Source: Rickettsiales bacterium Ac37b (GTDB lineage: Bacteria > Pseudomonadota > Alphaproteobacteria > Rickettsiales > Arcanibacteraceae). From it: a stretch of 64,000 bases of DNA. This document shows, piece after piece, positions 21,109-31,315 of this stretch; the first letter of the stretch is position 1; each line of letters opens with the position of its first letter. The stretch covers positions 810,662 through 874,661 of the forward strand of contig CP009217.2 in NCBI GenBank assembly GCA_000746585.2, written 5' to 3'. The position numbers and the translations under genes are program-made. Under the pieces are notes generated by a model. That model did not search any database and had not been told where the DNA came from. It was given only the letters and a program-made list of their open reading frames with translations.

Positions 21109-22191
21109 CTATACTGACATCAAATTTTCTTTGTTGGCAGAAATGTCATTATTATACGCATTATAGTTACTAATTACTTTTTCAATAACGTTGTATAATT
21201 TTTTACCTATAGCTTTACTTTCATAATTTGTTGTTACATTATTAAAACCTTCCTTAGCAAGCTTTGTTGCAAAATTAGGATTTTGTATTAATTTTTCCAA
21301 AGCATTAGCTAATTTATTAGCATCACCTGCTTCAACCATTAAGGCATCTATATGCGGCCTTACTATTTCCATAGGTCCATCTGTATCAGAAGTTACAACG
21401 GTTATAGAATGCATAAAAGCTTCCAGTATAACCATGCCCACTGGTTCATGAAGAGAAGGCAAACAAAATATATCGATTGCAGAAAAGAAACTATTTTTAT
21501 CTTCTATCCATCCTGGAAATTCTATTAGGTTTTCTAAATTTAGCTCGTGCGCTAATTGTTTAAGCTTAAGCATTTCTATGCCATCTCCTCCTAAAATAGC
21601 TTTAAAAGGAATATTTCTATTTCTTAATATATTAAGCGCATTAAGGAAAACAGTAAATCCTTTTTTAGCCACAAACCTACCAAGTGCTCCTATTACAGGC
21701 GGATTATGCCATGTATTATTTTTTTCAGTAAGATGTGTAGGTATATATACCATATGTGGGATAGTATATATATAATTAGGATTATGCCCTTTTTTAATTA
21801 ATGTACGCCGCAATTCATCTGAAACCGTAATAAGAGGGTTATGTTCCGCTGCTTGCCTTAAATTGATATTATGACATACACCTATAATTGGAATATCAGT
21901 AATGGTTTTATTAAGCAAAGAGTTAGTTCTATTGCCATGAGCTATTATTACATCTGGCTTGATTTCTTGAATAGCATTTTTTAATTTCCACCCTACTAAC
22001 GGGTCCCATTGTCCAAAATTAGGTATAGTATGCACAGGTATATCTTTAGGAATAACATTAAGTATAGGCGCATCTTTATACGCTAAGAGTGCTGTATTAC
22101 AACCTAAGTCTATTAAACATTTTGTATAATCAATAAATGTTTGTTCTATGTCACCTTTACGGCGCCCAAAAATAGTATTTACAACAAGCAA
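21109..22191 (-). CDS. Glycosyltransferase, GT4-like
   Basis: A 360-residue protein of the GT-B fold. C-terminal donor-binding region: PVIGALGRFVAKKGF, LGGDGIEM, and SLHEPVGMVILEAF, the E-x7-E pattern of family 4 retaining transferases, followed by TSDTDGPMEIV. The N-terminal acceptor domain (MLVVNTIFGRRKGDIEQTF, AHGNRTNSLLNK) is typical of rickettsial and other alphaproteobacterial sugar transferases of lipopolysaccharide or capsule assembly. Start ATG follows a GGAG-type site. Sugar donor and acceptor cannot be told from sequence. Confidence 0.85.
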   Translation of the reverse strand: MLVVNTIFGRRKGDIEQTFIDYTKCLIDLGCNTALLAYKDAPILNVIPKDIPVHTIPNFGQWDPLVGWKLKNAIQEIKPDVIIAHGNRTNSLLNKTITDIPIIGVCHNINLRQAAEHNPLITVSDELRRTLIKKGHNPNYIYTIPHMVYIPTHLTEKNNTWHNPPVIGALGRFVAKKGFTVFLNALNILRNRNIPFKAILGGDGIEMLKLKQLAHELNLENLIEFPGWIEDKNSFFSAIDIFCLPSLHEPVGMVILEAFMHSITVVTSDTDGPMEIVRPHIDALMVEAGDANKLANALEKLIQNPNFATKLAKEGFNNVTTNYESKAIGKKLYNVIEKVISNYNAYNNDISANKENLMSV

Positions 22192-22245
22192 TTTTTTCTC
22201 CTTTCTTCATTAAAACATAAAACTAAATATATTATTAATGTATAT

Positions 22246-22443
22246 TTAATATTTTACATTAACATAATTATTTGAATTGATTATATCCCAAGTGCCAAGG
22301 AAGACTAAGCTTACCTTGACATTTGAAGATTGATTCCAAAAATTAAGAATTTTTCCTAAAATTGAAACATCTGATGATATACCAAATTCTCTGCCCAATA
22401 TAACTTTTGCTATGTAACAAGAATTATTTCTGTTATATGCCAT
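22246..22443 (-). CDS. Small hypothetical protein (uncertain)
   Basis: A 65-codon ORF from MAYNRNNSCYIAKVILG to NSNNYVNVKY. Its composition looks protein-like (ILGREFGISSDVSILGKI, VSLVFLGTWDII), and a weak GGTG lies upstream of the ATG; an in-frame upstream ATG at 22482 would add 13 residues. It resembles no family that I know, and it could be chance coding in the gap between the glycosyltransferase and recJ. Confidence 0.3.
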   Translation of the reverse strand: MAYNRNNSCYIAKVILGREFGISSDVSILGKILNFWNQSSNVKVSLVFLGTWDIINSNNYVNVKY

Positions 22444-22681
22444 AATATACACCAAGCTATTTTGTACATTTTTTATAAACAAAAAATAATTATTATAAAT
22501 ATTCGTTAATATATGGTAAACAAATAGTAAATAAATGAAAATTAATAATAAAAATAATATTTAGTAGTTTTATACTTATAATTATTGGTATTATTGTGGT
22601 AATGATTGTAAACAGATAACTAAATATAATAGGAAAATAGAGACAAAACTGTTATATAACATTTTAATTAAAATATTTACT

Positions 22682-24454
22682 ATGCAAGAAAAAATAAAAA
22701 ATCATTTATATTATTCAATTAGAGGACATTATTGGTGCCTTAAAGACGTGGATGAACGCAATTGCTCATATATACAGCAAAAATACAATATTCCAGCAAT
22801 GATTGCAGAATTACTTATTAATCGAGGGGTGAAACTGGACCAGGTAAATGATTATTTAAATCCCACTTTACGTGCTTTTTTACCCAATCCTATGATATTG
22901 CTTGATATGGAAAAGGCCGCAAATAGAATAGTTGAAGCTATAGAATATAATCATAAGATAGTAATTTTTGGAGATTACGATGTTGATGGTGCTACATCTA
23001 GTGCATTATTAAAACGCTTTTTTTCTGCAATTTCTTTTCATAATCATACAATTTATATACCTGATAGATTTACAGAAGGTTATGGTCCTAATTTACAAGC
23101 TTTTGAACAAATGCTTGATGAAAAAGTGAAATTAGTGATTACAGTTGATTGCGGAACAGCGGCAATTGATACAATTAATAAAATAACGGATAAAGGTCTA
23201 GAGATTATTGTGGTTGATCATCATTTAGGAGGGGAAATATTGCCTCGTGCTGTAGCTATTGTTAATCCAAATCGTTATGATGAAACTTCTAAATATGGCT
23301 ATTTAGCTGCAGTAGGAGTAACTTTCCTATTAGTTGTAGCAATCACTTCTATACTTAGACAAAAAGGGTGGTTTAAGGTGGTTTCAGAACCTGATTTATT
23401 ATCATTCCTAGATATAGTAGCTTTAGGTACAGTATGTGATGTAGTACCTTTAATAGAGCTTAATAGAGCCTTTGTTAAACAAGGGCTCAAAGTAATGTCC
23501 AAGAGAAATAATATAGGATTAACTTCTTTAATTGATCTAGCTGGTATAAACGAAGAATTGAACATTTATCATCTTGGATATGTAATAGGTCCACGTATCA
23601 ATGCAGGAGGTAGAATAGGTAAATCATGGCTGGGTGCTAAATTATTAGCTAATGATGATTTTAATGAAGCCAATGATATTGCGAAGACATTAAATCATTT
23701 AAATCAAGAAAGACGTGCTATAGAAACCATGACATTAGAGGAAGCCTTTGTGCTTGCGGAGCAAAGTTTATCAGAATTACCATTTGTATATATTACAGGT
23801 AACAAGTGGCATCAGGGAGTAATAGGTATAGTAGCAAGTAGATTAAAGGATAAATATGATAAAGTAGTTATAGTTATTTCTGTTGAAAACAATATAGGTA
23901 AAGCTTCATGTCGTTCGATTGTTGGCATAGATATAGGAGCATTAATAATTAATGCCAAAAATTTGGGATTAGTTATAGAGGGTGGAGGTCATGCTATGGC
24001 CGCTGGATTCACTATTATGCTAGACAAAGTGATTTTATTAAAGCAATTTTTAAATGAGCAATTGCAAGATATTCCAGCTCTTTTAGAATATGATTGTCGA
24101 ACACGATATTTTGAAGGATTTCTATCACTAGAAGCCATCACTCTAGAGTTAGCTAAATTATTAGATAAACTTGAACCTTATGGTGCAAGTAATCCTGCTC
24201 CAAAATTTCTTGTCAAAAATAGTAAGCTAATAAAAATAAATGTAATAGCTGGCAAACATATTAGCTGTTTATTTAAAACGCAAAGTAGTACAGGTGTTAT
24301 TAAAGGAATTATTTTTAATGCAGTTAATACTTTAATAGGTAATTTTTTGCTTTCATCTTTGGGTAGAGACCTAGATATTATTGGTCAATTACAGATCAGT
24401 AAATGGCAAGGTAATGAAAGGGTAGAATTAATAATAAGTGATGTAATAAAATAA
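22682..24454 (+). CDS. recJ: Single-stranded-DNA-specific exonuclease RecJ
   Basis: 5'-3' single-strand exonuclease in recombination and repair. The 590-residue protein shows the DHH phosphoesterase motifs FGDYDVDGATSSALLKR (~97-113), VDCGT, VDHHLGG and ALGTVCDVVPL, then GPRINAGGRIGKSW and the DHHA1 motif GGGHAMAAGF. The C-terminal oligonucleotide-binding part contains LEPYGASNPAPKFL. The start lies in an AT-rich leader with no strong ribosome site. Alone, same direction as comM, which begins 111 bp on. Confidence 0.96.
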   Translation: MQEKIKNHLYYSIRGHYWCLKDVDERNCSYIQQKYNIPAMIAELLINRGVKLDQVNDYLNPTLRAFLPNPMILLDMEKAANRIVEAIEYNHKIVIFGDYDVDGATSSALLKRFFSAISFHNHTIYIPDRFTEGYGPNLQAFEQMLDEKVKLVITVDCGTAAIDTINKITDKGLEIIVVDHHLGGEILPRAVAIVNPNRYDETSKYGYLAAVGVTFLLVVAITSILRQKGWFKVVSEPDLLSFLDIVALGTVCDVVPLIELNRAFVKQGLKVMSKRNNIGLTSLIDLAGINEELNIYHLGYVIGPRINAGGRIGKSWLGAKLLANDDFNEANDIAKTLNHLNQERRAIETMTLEEAFVLAEQSLSELPFVYITGNKWHQGVIGIVASRLKDKYDKVVIVISVENNIGKASCRSIVGIDIGALIINAKNLGLVIEGGGHAMAAGFTIMLDKVILLKQFLNEQLQDIPALLEYDCRTRYFEGFLSLEAITLELAKLLDKLEPYGASNPAPKFLVKNSKLIKINVIAGKHISCLFKTQSSTGVIKGIIFNAVNTLIGNFLLSSLGRDLDIIGQLQISKWQGNERVELIISDVIK

Positions 24455-24564
24455 TGTAAGTATTGTTATATAAAAAAAATTGTAGGCAATATAAATATTT
24501 GGTGATAAAAGCAAGTATTGGATTTTTGTTAAAATAAAATAATTTATAAATAAGTATTAATTTT

Positions 24565-26085
24565 ATGACTTCTAATGTAAATTCTCTTACATTTGCAGGT
24601 GTAACCGTTGTTGATGTAAATGTACAAGCCCATATTGCAACGGGACTACCTGCTTTTACTATAGTTGGATTACCTGATAAAACCATAGCTGAATCGAAAG
24701 AAAGAGTAAGAGCAGCTCTTAGTTCTATAGGATTACAATTACCTGCAAAACGTATTACGGTTAATCTTGCTCCTGCTGATTTACTTAAAGAAGGTAGTCA
24801 TTTCGATTTAGCTATAGCTTGCTGTTTACTAAGTGTCATAAATATTCTACCTGAAGAAGAATTGGATAATTATTTTATTTTAGGAGAGCTATCACTTGAT
24901 GGAAGCATCTCTAAAGTTGTAGGTGTATTACCTGCAGCTGTGGGCGCTAATGCTCGTGGTAAAGGCATTATTTGTCCAATGGCTAATGGCCAGGAAGCAG
25001 CTTGGTCTGGTAATGAGAATATTTTGGCTCCTGATAGTATATTGTCTTTAATTAATCATTTTAAAGGTGTGCAATTATTATCTTATCCTAAAACTACACC
25101 ATATGAGGATGCGGAAGAACATCAAGATTTATACGATATTAAAGGTCAAGAAATAGCAAAGAGAGCCCTAGAAATAGCAGCTAGTGGTGGACATAATATG
25201 TTAATGTCTGGCCCACCTGGAGTTGGTAAGTCAATGCTTGCTAGAAGATTGCAAGGAATATTGCCGCCAATGGATGCTAAAGAAATACTTGAATGTAGTA
25301 TGGTTGCGAGTATAGCTGGTATATTATCAGATGGCAAATTACAACGTATCCGTCCTTTTAGAAATCCACATCATTCTTGCTCGATAGCAGCTATGGTAGG
25401 GGGAGGAATGGGACGAAAACTAGTTCCAGGAGAAATATCATTAGCTCATAATGGAGTATTATTTTTGGACGAATTACCAGAATTTCCTGCACAAGTACTA
25501 GAAGCTTTAAGACAACCTATAGAAACGCGTGAGATATCGATAGCTAGAGTGAATGCTCATATTACATATCCTGCAAAATTTCAGTTAATCGCAGCCATGA
25601 ATCCTTGTCGTTGTGGTTATTTAGATGATATAGAGCGTAATTGCAATAAAGCTCCTAGATGTGCTGTAGATTATCAATCACGTATTTCAGGTCCTTTATT
25701 AGATAGGATAGATTTAAATGTAGAACTTTCCAATATTAATATTGGAAATTTTAACAATGTGAGTAATGAAGATACCAAAACGATTGCAAATAGAGTACTA
25801 CAAGCAAGGATAATTCAGCAAAAGCGTTATGATGGGTTTGGTATAAGAATCAATTCTGATTTAGATGGTAAATTATTATTAGAATTTGCTACCCCTAATA
25901 CAGAAGGATTAGCTTTGTTAAATAAAGCTGCTGAGCAGCTTAAATTATCTATGCGTGGATATAATAGAATATTACGTGTTGCCCGTACTATAGCAGATAT
26001 GGAAAATGTTTATCACATTAATAAAATACATATTGCTGAAGCCCTACATTATAGACAATTACCTATTAGAAAATCATCAAATTAA
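24565..26085 (+). CDS. comM: ComM/YifB family AAA+ ATPase (Mg-chelatase-like)
   Basis: A 506-residue hexameric helicase-type ATPase. In naturally transformable bacteria ComM drives branch migration of incoming DNA; in others the role is general recombination. N-terminal Lon-protease-like fold (FTIVGLPDKTIAESKERVRA, INLAPADLLKEG-type sequence), Walker A SGPPGVGKSMLARRL (~216-224), RPFRNPHHSCS, Walker B VLFLDELPEF, and a C-terminal helical domain with RGYNRILRVARTIADM. A cysteine cluster, NPCRCGY with C-N-K-APRC, fits the zinc-like site of this family. Confidence 0.93.
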   Translation: MTSNVNSLTFAGVTVVDVNVQAHIATGLPAFTIVGLPDKTIAESKERVRAALSSIGLQLPAKRITVNLAPADLLKEGSHFDLAIACCLLSVINILPEEELDNYFILGELSLDGSISKVVGVLPAAVGANARGKGIICPMANGQEAAWSGNENILAPDSILSLINHFKGVQLLSYPKTTPYEDAEEHQDLYDIKGQEIAKRALEIAASGGHNMLMSGPPGVGKSMLARRLQGILPPMDAKEILECSMVASIAGILSDGKLQRIRPFRNPHHSCSIAAMVGGGMGRKLVPGEISLAHNGVLFLDELPEFPAQVLEALRQPIETREISIARVNAHITYPAKFQLIAAMNPCRCGYLDDIERNCNKAPRCAVDYQSRISGPLLDRIDLNVELSNINIGNFNNVSNEDTKTIANRVLQARIIQQKRYDGFGIRINSDLDGKLLLEFATPNTEGLALLNKAAEQLKLSMRGYNRILRVARTIADMENVYHINKIHIAEALHYRQLPIRKSSN

Positions 26086-26094
26086 AAATATAGG

Positions 26095-26124
26095 TTGACA
26101 AGTGGGGGGTTTTTGTAATATTTA
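26095..26124 (+). promoter_or_regulatory. Probable sigma-70 promoter of rplM-rpsI
   Basis: TTGACA at 26095-26100 is a perfect -35 box. TATTTA at 26119-26124 lies 18 bp on; TAATAT at 26116 gives a shorter 15-bp spacing. It sits in the short gap between comM and rplM, 40 bp before the start codon. Confidence 0.6.
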
Positions 26125-26163
26125 CTCCTTATAATTAATGATTGTGAGTAAATAGAATTTATT

Positions 26164-26637
26164 ATGAAAAAAACTTATTCTGCAAAAATTTCTGATATTC
26201 AGAAAAAATGGTTTGTTGTTGATGCCACTGACTTAGTGTTAGGTAGAATGGCAACAATAGTTGCTAAGATGTTGCGTGGCAAACATAAACCTACTTTTAC
26301 ACCTCATATGGATTGTGGTGATAATATAATTATTATTAATGCTGAAAAGATATTTTTGTCTGGCCGTAAAACAGATCAAAAACATGGTAAAAAATATTAT
26401 TATCATACAGGATATCCTGGAGGTATTAAGGAGCGTAATGCTACTGATATATTAAGTGGTAAATATCCCGAGCGAGTCATTAGAGATGCTGTAGAGCGTA
26501 TGATTACTAGAGGTCCTTTAGGTAGAGTACAAATGAAAAATCTTTATGTATATAAGGGACCACAACATACGCATGCGGCGCAAACTCCTCAATTGTTAGA
26601 TATCGCATCTATGAATAATAAAAATAGTAAAAAATAA
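26164..26637 (+). CDS. rplM: 50S ribosomal protein L13
   Basis: Early-assembling large-subunit protein. 157 residues: [35 protein letters not shown], then [17 protein letters not shown]-type sequence, [13 protein letters not shown] and [13 protein letters not shown]. It pairs with rpsI 8 bp downstream, as in nearly all bacteria, under the promoter at 26095-26124. Confidence 0.98.
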   Translation: MKKTYSAKISDIQKKWFVVDATDLVLGRMATIVAKMLRGKHKPTFTPHMDCGDNIIIINAEKIFLSGRKTDQKHGKKYYYHTGYPGGIKERNATDILSGKYPERVIRDAVERMITRGPLGRVQMKNLYVYKGPQHTHAAQTPQLLDIASMNNKNSKK

Positions 26638-26645
26638 GAGGATAT

Positions 26646-27101
26646 ATGGCAGTAACCACTAAAAAATCTACAGTAAAAGTAGTAAAAAAGAGTTCTACTA
26701 ATAAAGTTGAGCCTGCTTTACGTAAATATGGTACCGGTAGAAGAAAAGAAGCTGTCGCCCGCGTATGGATTAGCCCAGGCAGTGGAAAAATTGTTATTAA
26801 TGGTAAAGAAGTAAATACTTATTTTGGTAGATCTGTACTTAAAATGATAGTAAATCAGCCTTTTGAAGCTACCAAAACTGTAGGGCAGTTTGATGTATTA
26901 TGTACAGTAACAGGTGGAGGATTATCTGGTCAAGCTGGTGCTATACGTCATGGTATAAGCAGAGCTCTAGATCAAGTTGATGAAAATTTACATAAACCAC
27001 TTCGTCAAGGTGGGTTTTTAACACGAGATAGTAGAGTTGTAGAACGTAAAAAATATGGTAGAGCAAAAGCTCGTAAGAGATTCCAGTTCTCAAAACGTTA
27101 A
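26646..27101 (+). CDS. rpsI: 30S ribosomal protein S9
   Basis: Small-subunit protein whose C-terminal tail reaches the P-site tRNA. 151 residues: a lysine-rich N-terminal extension (1-27), [31 protein letters not shown], and the invariant tail [18 protein letters not shown]. Ribosome site GAGGATAT precedes the ATG. Confidence 0.98.
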   Translation: MAVTTKKSTVKVVKKSSTNKVEPALRKYGTGRRKEAVARVWISPGSGKIVINGKEVNTYFGRSVLKMIVNQPFEATKTVGQFDVLCTVTGGGLSGQAGAIRHGISRALDQVDENLHKPLRQGGFLTRDSRVVERKKYGRAKARKRFQFSKR

Positions 27102-27114
27102 TTTTCTTTTCATC

Positions 27115-27150
27115 TTATGAGCTTCATTTGGAAGCTCATAAATCTCTTTT
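27115..27150 (+). terminator. Intrinsic terminator of rplM-rpsI
   Basis: An 11-bp perfect stem TTATGAGCTTC (27115-27125) / GAAGCTCATAA (27131-27141) with loop ATTTG, followed by ATCTCTTTT. It starts 13 bp after the rpsI stop. Confidence 0.85.
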
Positions 27151-27338
27151 GTATTCAAAAATTTTTCTACTGAAAGTGGAATCACAATATGATGCTTTTA
27201 TCTCATTGATTATGGGTAAAAGTGTAGTAAAGTAATTTCAATTAGAAGGAAACATGAGAGTAGCGAATAGTATAAAATTAGCACATCTGCAAGGAACAAC
27301 GCACACATATTTAAATTAAAAAATTATATAGTAAATTT

Positions 27339-27537
27339 AGTAAATTAAGTTGTATTTGAGGCTAGGAGCGATAAGCGAAACATCCAAATAGTAGGAAAAC
27401 TATGAGCTAACTGCATCCAGAATTCAAATGTTTTTATAGTCCAGAGCTACATTTTATTTACTTGTAGTAGGTCGGTAGCTGTACAATCCATACATCATTT
27501 GAAACTATCTTATACATGTTTCAACGTTATTTACTAT
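27339..27537. repeat. Composite palindromic region, copy 3 (diverged)
   Basis: The left end TAAATTAAGTTGTATTTG is identical to the other two composites, and the right end (TTATTTACTATAA) is its degraded complement. The first part, to about 27440 (ending ATTCAAATGTTTTTATAG), corresponds to the outer unit without the inner insertion: CCAAATAGTAGGAAAACTAT then GAGCTAACTGCATCC. A second right end, CATTTGAAACTAT (about 27496-27508), matches the ends of the single-unit elements, so this is a mosaic of at least two units. The rest of the 27151-27739 gap is AT-rich with no gene seen. Confidence 0.6.
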
Positions 27538-27739
27538 AAGATGAAAATATCGCTATAATCTATATATATAATAATTAAAATACGTATTTTATTTAAAAAT
27601 AATTTTTCTAAAATATACTAAAATTTAGTATTTTAGCATTGCAATATGTCTCGTATATTGATATTACATAAGAGTTATAAAGATAACTATTAATTAGTTT
27701 CAATTTTCTTCTTAAATTTTAAGCAAAATTTTTATACCT

Positions 27740-29299
27740 ATGTTAAATATTGATACAGTTATAGATAAGGTTTTAATTCTAGATTTTGGTTCTCAAGTTA
27801 CCCAATTAATTGCACGTAGAATCAGAGAATATGGTATTTATTCAGAGATTAAATTAAACAATATTACTATTGAAGAAGTTAAAAAATTTAATCCAAAAGC
27901 AATTATTTTATCAGGTGGTCCTGCATCTGTACTGGAACAGAATTCTCCTACCTTAAATAAAGAAATATTATCTTTAGGTATACCCATACTCGGCATTTGT
28001 TATGGACAACAAATAATTTGCCATCTTTTAGGTGGAGAGGTTGAGAAAGCAGAACACCGAGAATTTGGAAGAACAAGTTTACATATTATTGAAGATTCTA
28101 TACTTTTTGATAATGTATGGACCAAAGGTCAGCAACATGATGTATGGATGAGTCATGGTGATTTAGTTGTAGCAATTCCTCAAGGATTTCATAAGCTCGC
28201 AGCGACTACTCACACTAACTTTGCGGTAATTGCAAATGAGCAACTTGGTATTTATGCTGTTCAGTTTCATCCTGAAGTAACCCACACTATTAATGGAATG
28301 CGATTATTAGAAAATTTTGTAATTAAAATTGCAAAATGTAACCCTTCTTGGAATATTGCTTCTTTTGCTGATAAATCTATAAATGAAATACGTAATAAGG
28401 TTGGTGATAAAAAAGTTATTTGTGGTGTAAGCGGTGGAGTTGATTCTACAGTTGTTGCTATTTTATTAAATAAAGCCATAGGCGATAATCTTAATTGTAT
28501 TTTTGTAGATACAGGATTATTAAGAAAAAATGAGGTTAGAGAAGTTAAAAATACTTTTGAATCACTAGGGGTAAAACTCAATCATATTGATGCAAGCGAA
28601 TTATTTATTAATAGCCTAAAAGGTATTACTGACCCAGAAGAAAAACGAAAAATCATAGGTAAACTTTTTATTGAGGCGTTTGATCAAGAAGCCTCCAAAT
28701 TAGGTAAAATAGATTTCTTAGCACAAGGTACTTTATACTCAGATGTTATAGAATCTTCAGTAGGACATACAGTAGCAAATACTATAAAATCTCATCATAA
28801 TGTTGGTGGATTGCCAAGAAATATGACATTTACTTTAATTGAACCACTTAGAGAATTATTTAAAGATGAGGTTAGATTACTGGGAAAAGAATTAGGTATT
28901 TCTGATGAATATTTAAATAGACATCCTTTTCCTGGACCAGGCTTAGCAGTTAGAATACCAGGCGAGGTAACCAAAGAGAAAATATCTATGTTACAAAATG
29001 CTGATTATTTATTTATAGAATCTTTAAAAAAAGCAGGATTATATGATAAAATTTGGCAAGCGTTTGCAGTATTATTACCTGTTAAAACAGTAGGGGTTAT
29101 GGGAGATGGTAGGAGTTATGAGCATGTTTGTGCTTTACGTGCAGTAACTTCATGTGATGCTATGACAGCCGATTTTTTTGATCTCCCATATGATTTTCTG
29201 CGTTCTACAAGTAACTTGATTATAAACTCAGTTAAGGGTATTAATCGTATAGTATATGATATTACAAGTAAACCCCCAGGTACAATTGAATGGGAATAA
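27740..29299 (+). CDS. guaA: GMP synthase (glutamine-hydrolysing)
   Basis: Converts XMP to GMP with ATP and glutamine. The 519-residue protein has the N-terminal amidotransferase domain (nucleophile C87 in LGICYGQQ, His/Glu in VQFHPEVTH) and the ATP-pyrophosphatase domain with PP-loop SGGVDST (231-237), followed by the dimerisation domain with HPFPGPGLAVRI and VGVMGDGRSYE and the end KPPGTIEWE. It completes the guanine branch downstream of the purine genes at 16.5-20.5 kb. It is transcribed alone with a long upstream gap. Confidence 0.98.
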   Translation: MLNIDTVIDKVLILDFGSQVTQLIARRIREYGIYSEIKLNNITIEEVKKFNPKAIILSGGPASVLEQNSPTLNKEILSLGIPILGICYGQQIICHLLGGEVEKAEHREFGRTSLHIIEDSILFDNVWTKGQQHDVWMSHGDLVVAIPQGFHKLAATTHTNFAVIANEQLGIYAVQFHPEVTHTINGMRLLENFVIKIAKCNPSWNIASFADKSINEIRNKVGDKKVICGVSGGVDSTVVAILLNKAIGDNLNCIFVDTGLLRKNEVREVKNTFESLGVKLNHIDASELFINSLKGITDPEEKRKIIGKLFIEAFDQEASKLGKIDFLAQGTLYSDVIESSVGHTVANTIKSHHNVGGLPRNMTFTLIEPLRELFKDEVRLLGKELGISDEYLNRHPFPGPGLAVRIPGEVTKEKISMLQNADYLFIESLKKAGLYDKIWQAFAVLLPVKTVGVMGDGRSYEHVCALRAVTSCDAMTADFFDLPYDFLRSTSNLIINSVKGINRIVYDITSKPPGTIEWE

Positions 29300-29445
29300 T
29301 TTCCCTTAGATTGTTTAGCATTAATAACTTATTAGGATATAACGAATATAGTGATATACAAAATTATAAGTATTTATAGATAAAACTTGTATTTAATACC
29401 GATTTTTGAGTATTATAGTAAAAAGTTTCTAAATTAGAGGATATT

Positions 29446-30882
29446 ATGAGCATAAATTTACGTTTACCAGAAAATACCATATTAAAACCTAGTATTACAG
29501 TATTTGGTGCTGGAGGTGCTGGTGGTAATGCTGTAAATAATATGATTAGTGCTAATTTAGAAGGTGTAAAATTTGTTACAGCAAACACAGATGCTCAAGC
29601 TTTAGAATATTCACTTTCAGAAAACAGAATTCAATTAGGTGAAACTATTACTAGAGGGTTAGGTGCAGGTGCTTCACCAGAAGTAGGTAGGGCAGCCGCA
29701 GAAGAAGCAGCTGAACTAATTATAGATAATTTACAAGGCAGTAATATGTTATTTATTACTGCTGGTATGGGAGGAGGAACAGGTACAGGAGCTGCTCCAG
29801 TAATTGCTCGTATAGCACGTGAACATGGTATTTTGACTGTAGGTGTGGTGACAAAGCCTTTTCATTTTGAGGGTGCACATCGCATGAAATTGGCAGAACT
29901 TGGCTTGTTAGAACTCCAAAAATATGTTGATACATTAATTGTAATACCTAATCAAAATTTATTTCGGCTTGCTAATGAAAAAACTACTTTTGCAGATGCG
30001 TTTCGTATGGCAGATGAGGTGTTACATGCGGGCGTACGTGGTATAACAGATTTAATGATTATGCCTGGATTAATTAACTTAGACTTTGCAGATATACGTG
30101 CTGTGATGAGTGAAATGGGCAAGGCTATGATGGGAACTGGCGAAGCAGAAGGAGAGGATAGAGCTATTAAAGCTGCTGAAGCTGCTATTGCTAATCCATT
30201 ATTAGATAACTGTTCGATGAAAGGTGCAAGAGGAGTCCTAATTAATATTACTGGTGGACTTGATATGACTCTCTTTGAGGTAGATGCAGCAGCAAACCGT
30301 ATTAGAGATGAAGTAGATGCAGAAGAGGCTAATATTATTTTTGGATCTACATTTAACCCAGCATTGGAAGGGCGTATAAGAGTGTCTGTTGTCGCGACTG
30401 GAATAGATGCTCATTCCCATCAGGAAAATGATAAATATTATTTACTCAAAGATATGGTAGATAATAATAGTAAAGCTGCAATATCTTCTAAAATTACTAC
30501 TACAGAATTACATGAGAATAAATTAGCAGAAGAAGATACTGATAGCTATGAGCATCAAAATGAGGTTTTTTCATCTAATCGTTCTGTAGAATCACAATTT
30601 TCATATGATATTCCAAATAGTGAGAATGTAAAAAAAACAGAAAAATATAATACTAGGTATAATACGACTCCTGCTTCTTCAAAAGCTAATGATAAATTAT
30701 CAGATAAAAATACACGTTTAGGTTTATTTGGGCGTATGGCCAACTCAGTAGGATTACGTACTAATGTAGAAGAGCACAATAAATCATACGAAAGAGAAGA
30801 AGAGCTTGTATCAGCAGATGGTTTAGGTGAAGATGTGTTTGATATACCAGCTTTTTTAAGACGCAAAAATACTAATAAATAG
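29446..30882 (+). CDS. ftsZ: Cell division protein FtsZ
   Basis: Tubulin-like GTPase that forms the division ring. 478 residues: [14 protein letters not shown] (21-34), tubulin signature [13 protein letters not shown] (109-121), T-loops NTDAQAL and [14 protein letters not shown], then a long variable linker (~330-460) rich in serine, asparagine and charged residues, and the C-terminal peptide [12 protein letters not shown] that binds FtsA/ZipA-type partners. The ribosome site AGAGGAT precedes the ATG. The usual ftsQ-ftsA neighbours are absent here; yraN follows at once. Confidence 0.98.
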   Translation: MSINLRLPENTILKPSITVFGAGGAGGNAVNNMISANLEGVKFVTANTDAQALEYSLSENRIQLGETITRGLGAGASPEVGRAAAEEAAELIIDNLQGSNMLFITAGMGGGTGTGAAPVIARIAREHGILTVGVVTKPFHFEGAHRMKLAELGLLELQKYVDTLIVIPNQNLFRLANEKTTFADAFRMADEVLHAGVRGITDLMIMPGLINLDFADIRAVMSEMGKAMMGTGEAEGEDRAIKAAEAAIANPLLDNCSMKGARGVLINITGGLDMTLFEVDAAANRIRDEVDAEEANIIFGSTFNPALEGRIRVSVVATGIDAHSHQENDKYYLLKDMVDNNSKAAISSKITTTELHENKLAEEDTDSYEHQNEVFSSNRSVESQFSYDIPNSENVKKTEKYNTRYNTTPASSKANDKLSDKNTRLGLFGRMANSVGLRTNVEEHNKSYEREEELVSADGLGEDVFDIPAFLRRKNTNK

Positions 30883-30883
30883 A

Positions 30884-31247
30884 GTGAATGATGCTCGGAA
30901 ACAGCATTATTTTTTAGGTATAGTATCTGAAAAACTTGCTGTATTGTTCTTAAAATTTAAGCTTTATAGAGTGATTGCAACTAGAGTACGTAATAAATTT
31001 GGAGAAATCGATATAATAGCTTATAAAAATAATACACTTATTTTTATAGAAGTTAAGCTAAGAACTAGCGCTGTATATCTATATGAGGCAATAACGTACA
31101 AACAGAAAAAACGTATTACTAGGGCAGCAACTTTGTTTAGTAGTACTAATATGAAATTCATAAACGCAAATATGCGTTTCAATTTTCATATCTCCCTATA
31201 AATGGCCTGTACATATAAAAAACGCTTGGGATCTTGAATGTAAATAA
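30884..31247 (+). pseudogene. yraN: YraN family protein, frameshifted near the C-terminus
   Basis: UPF0102/YraN has an endonuclease-like fold (G-E-I-D-I-I-A then FIEVKLR, the E-x-K core), visible here at residues ~45-65. A GTG start 1 bp after the ftsZ stop gives a 105-residue ORF that ends at 31201 with FNFHISL. The family C-terminus (SPYKWPVHIKNAWDLE) continues in another frame to a TAA at 31245-31247. Adding one AT to the CATATCTCC stretch near 31188-31192 restores one protein ending with that sequence. So the gene has lost two bases, or the sequence has an error there. The product lacks only its last ~17 residues and may still fold. Confidence 0.75.
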
Positions 31248-31315
31248 TATCTCATAAATAATTTTAGGTTTTGATATGGATATATCTTTAAGTTATATAT
31301 CCTTAATTAAGCACA

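Noticed and set aside
31180-31205. Programmed ribosomal frameshift in yraN
   Set aside because: No slippery heptamer or following structure is visible, and loss of two bases explains the break more simply.
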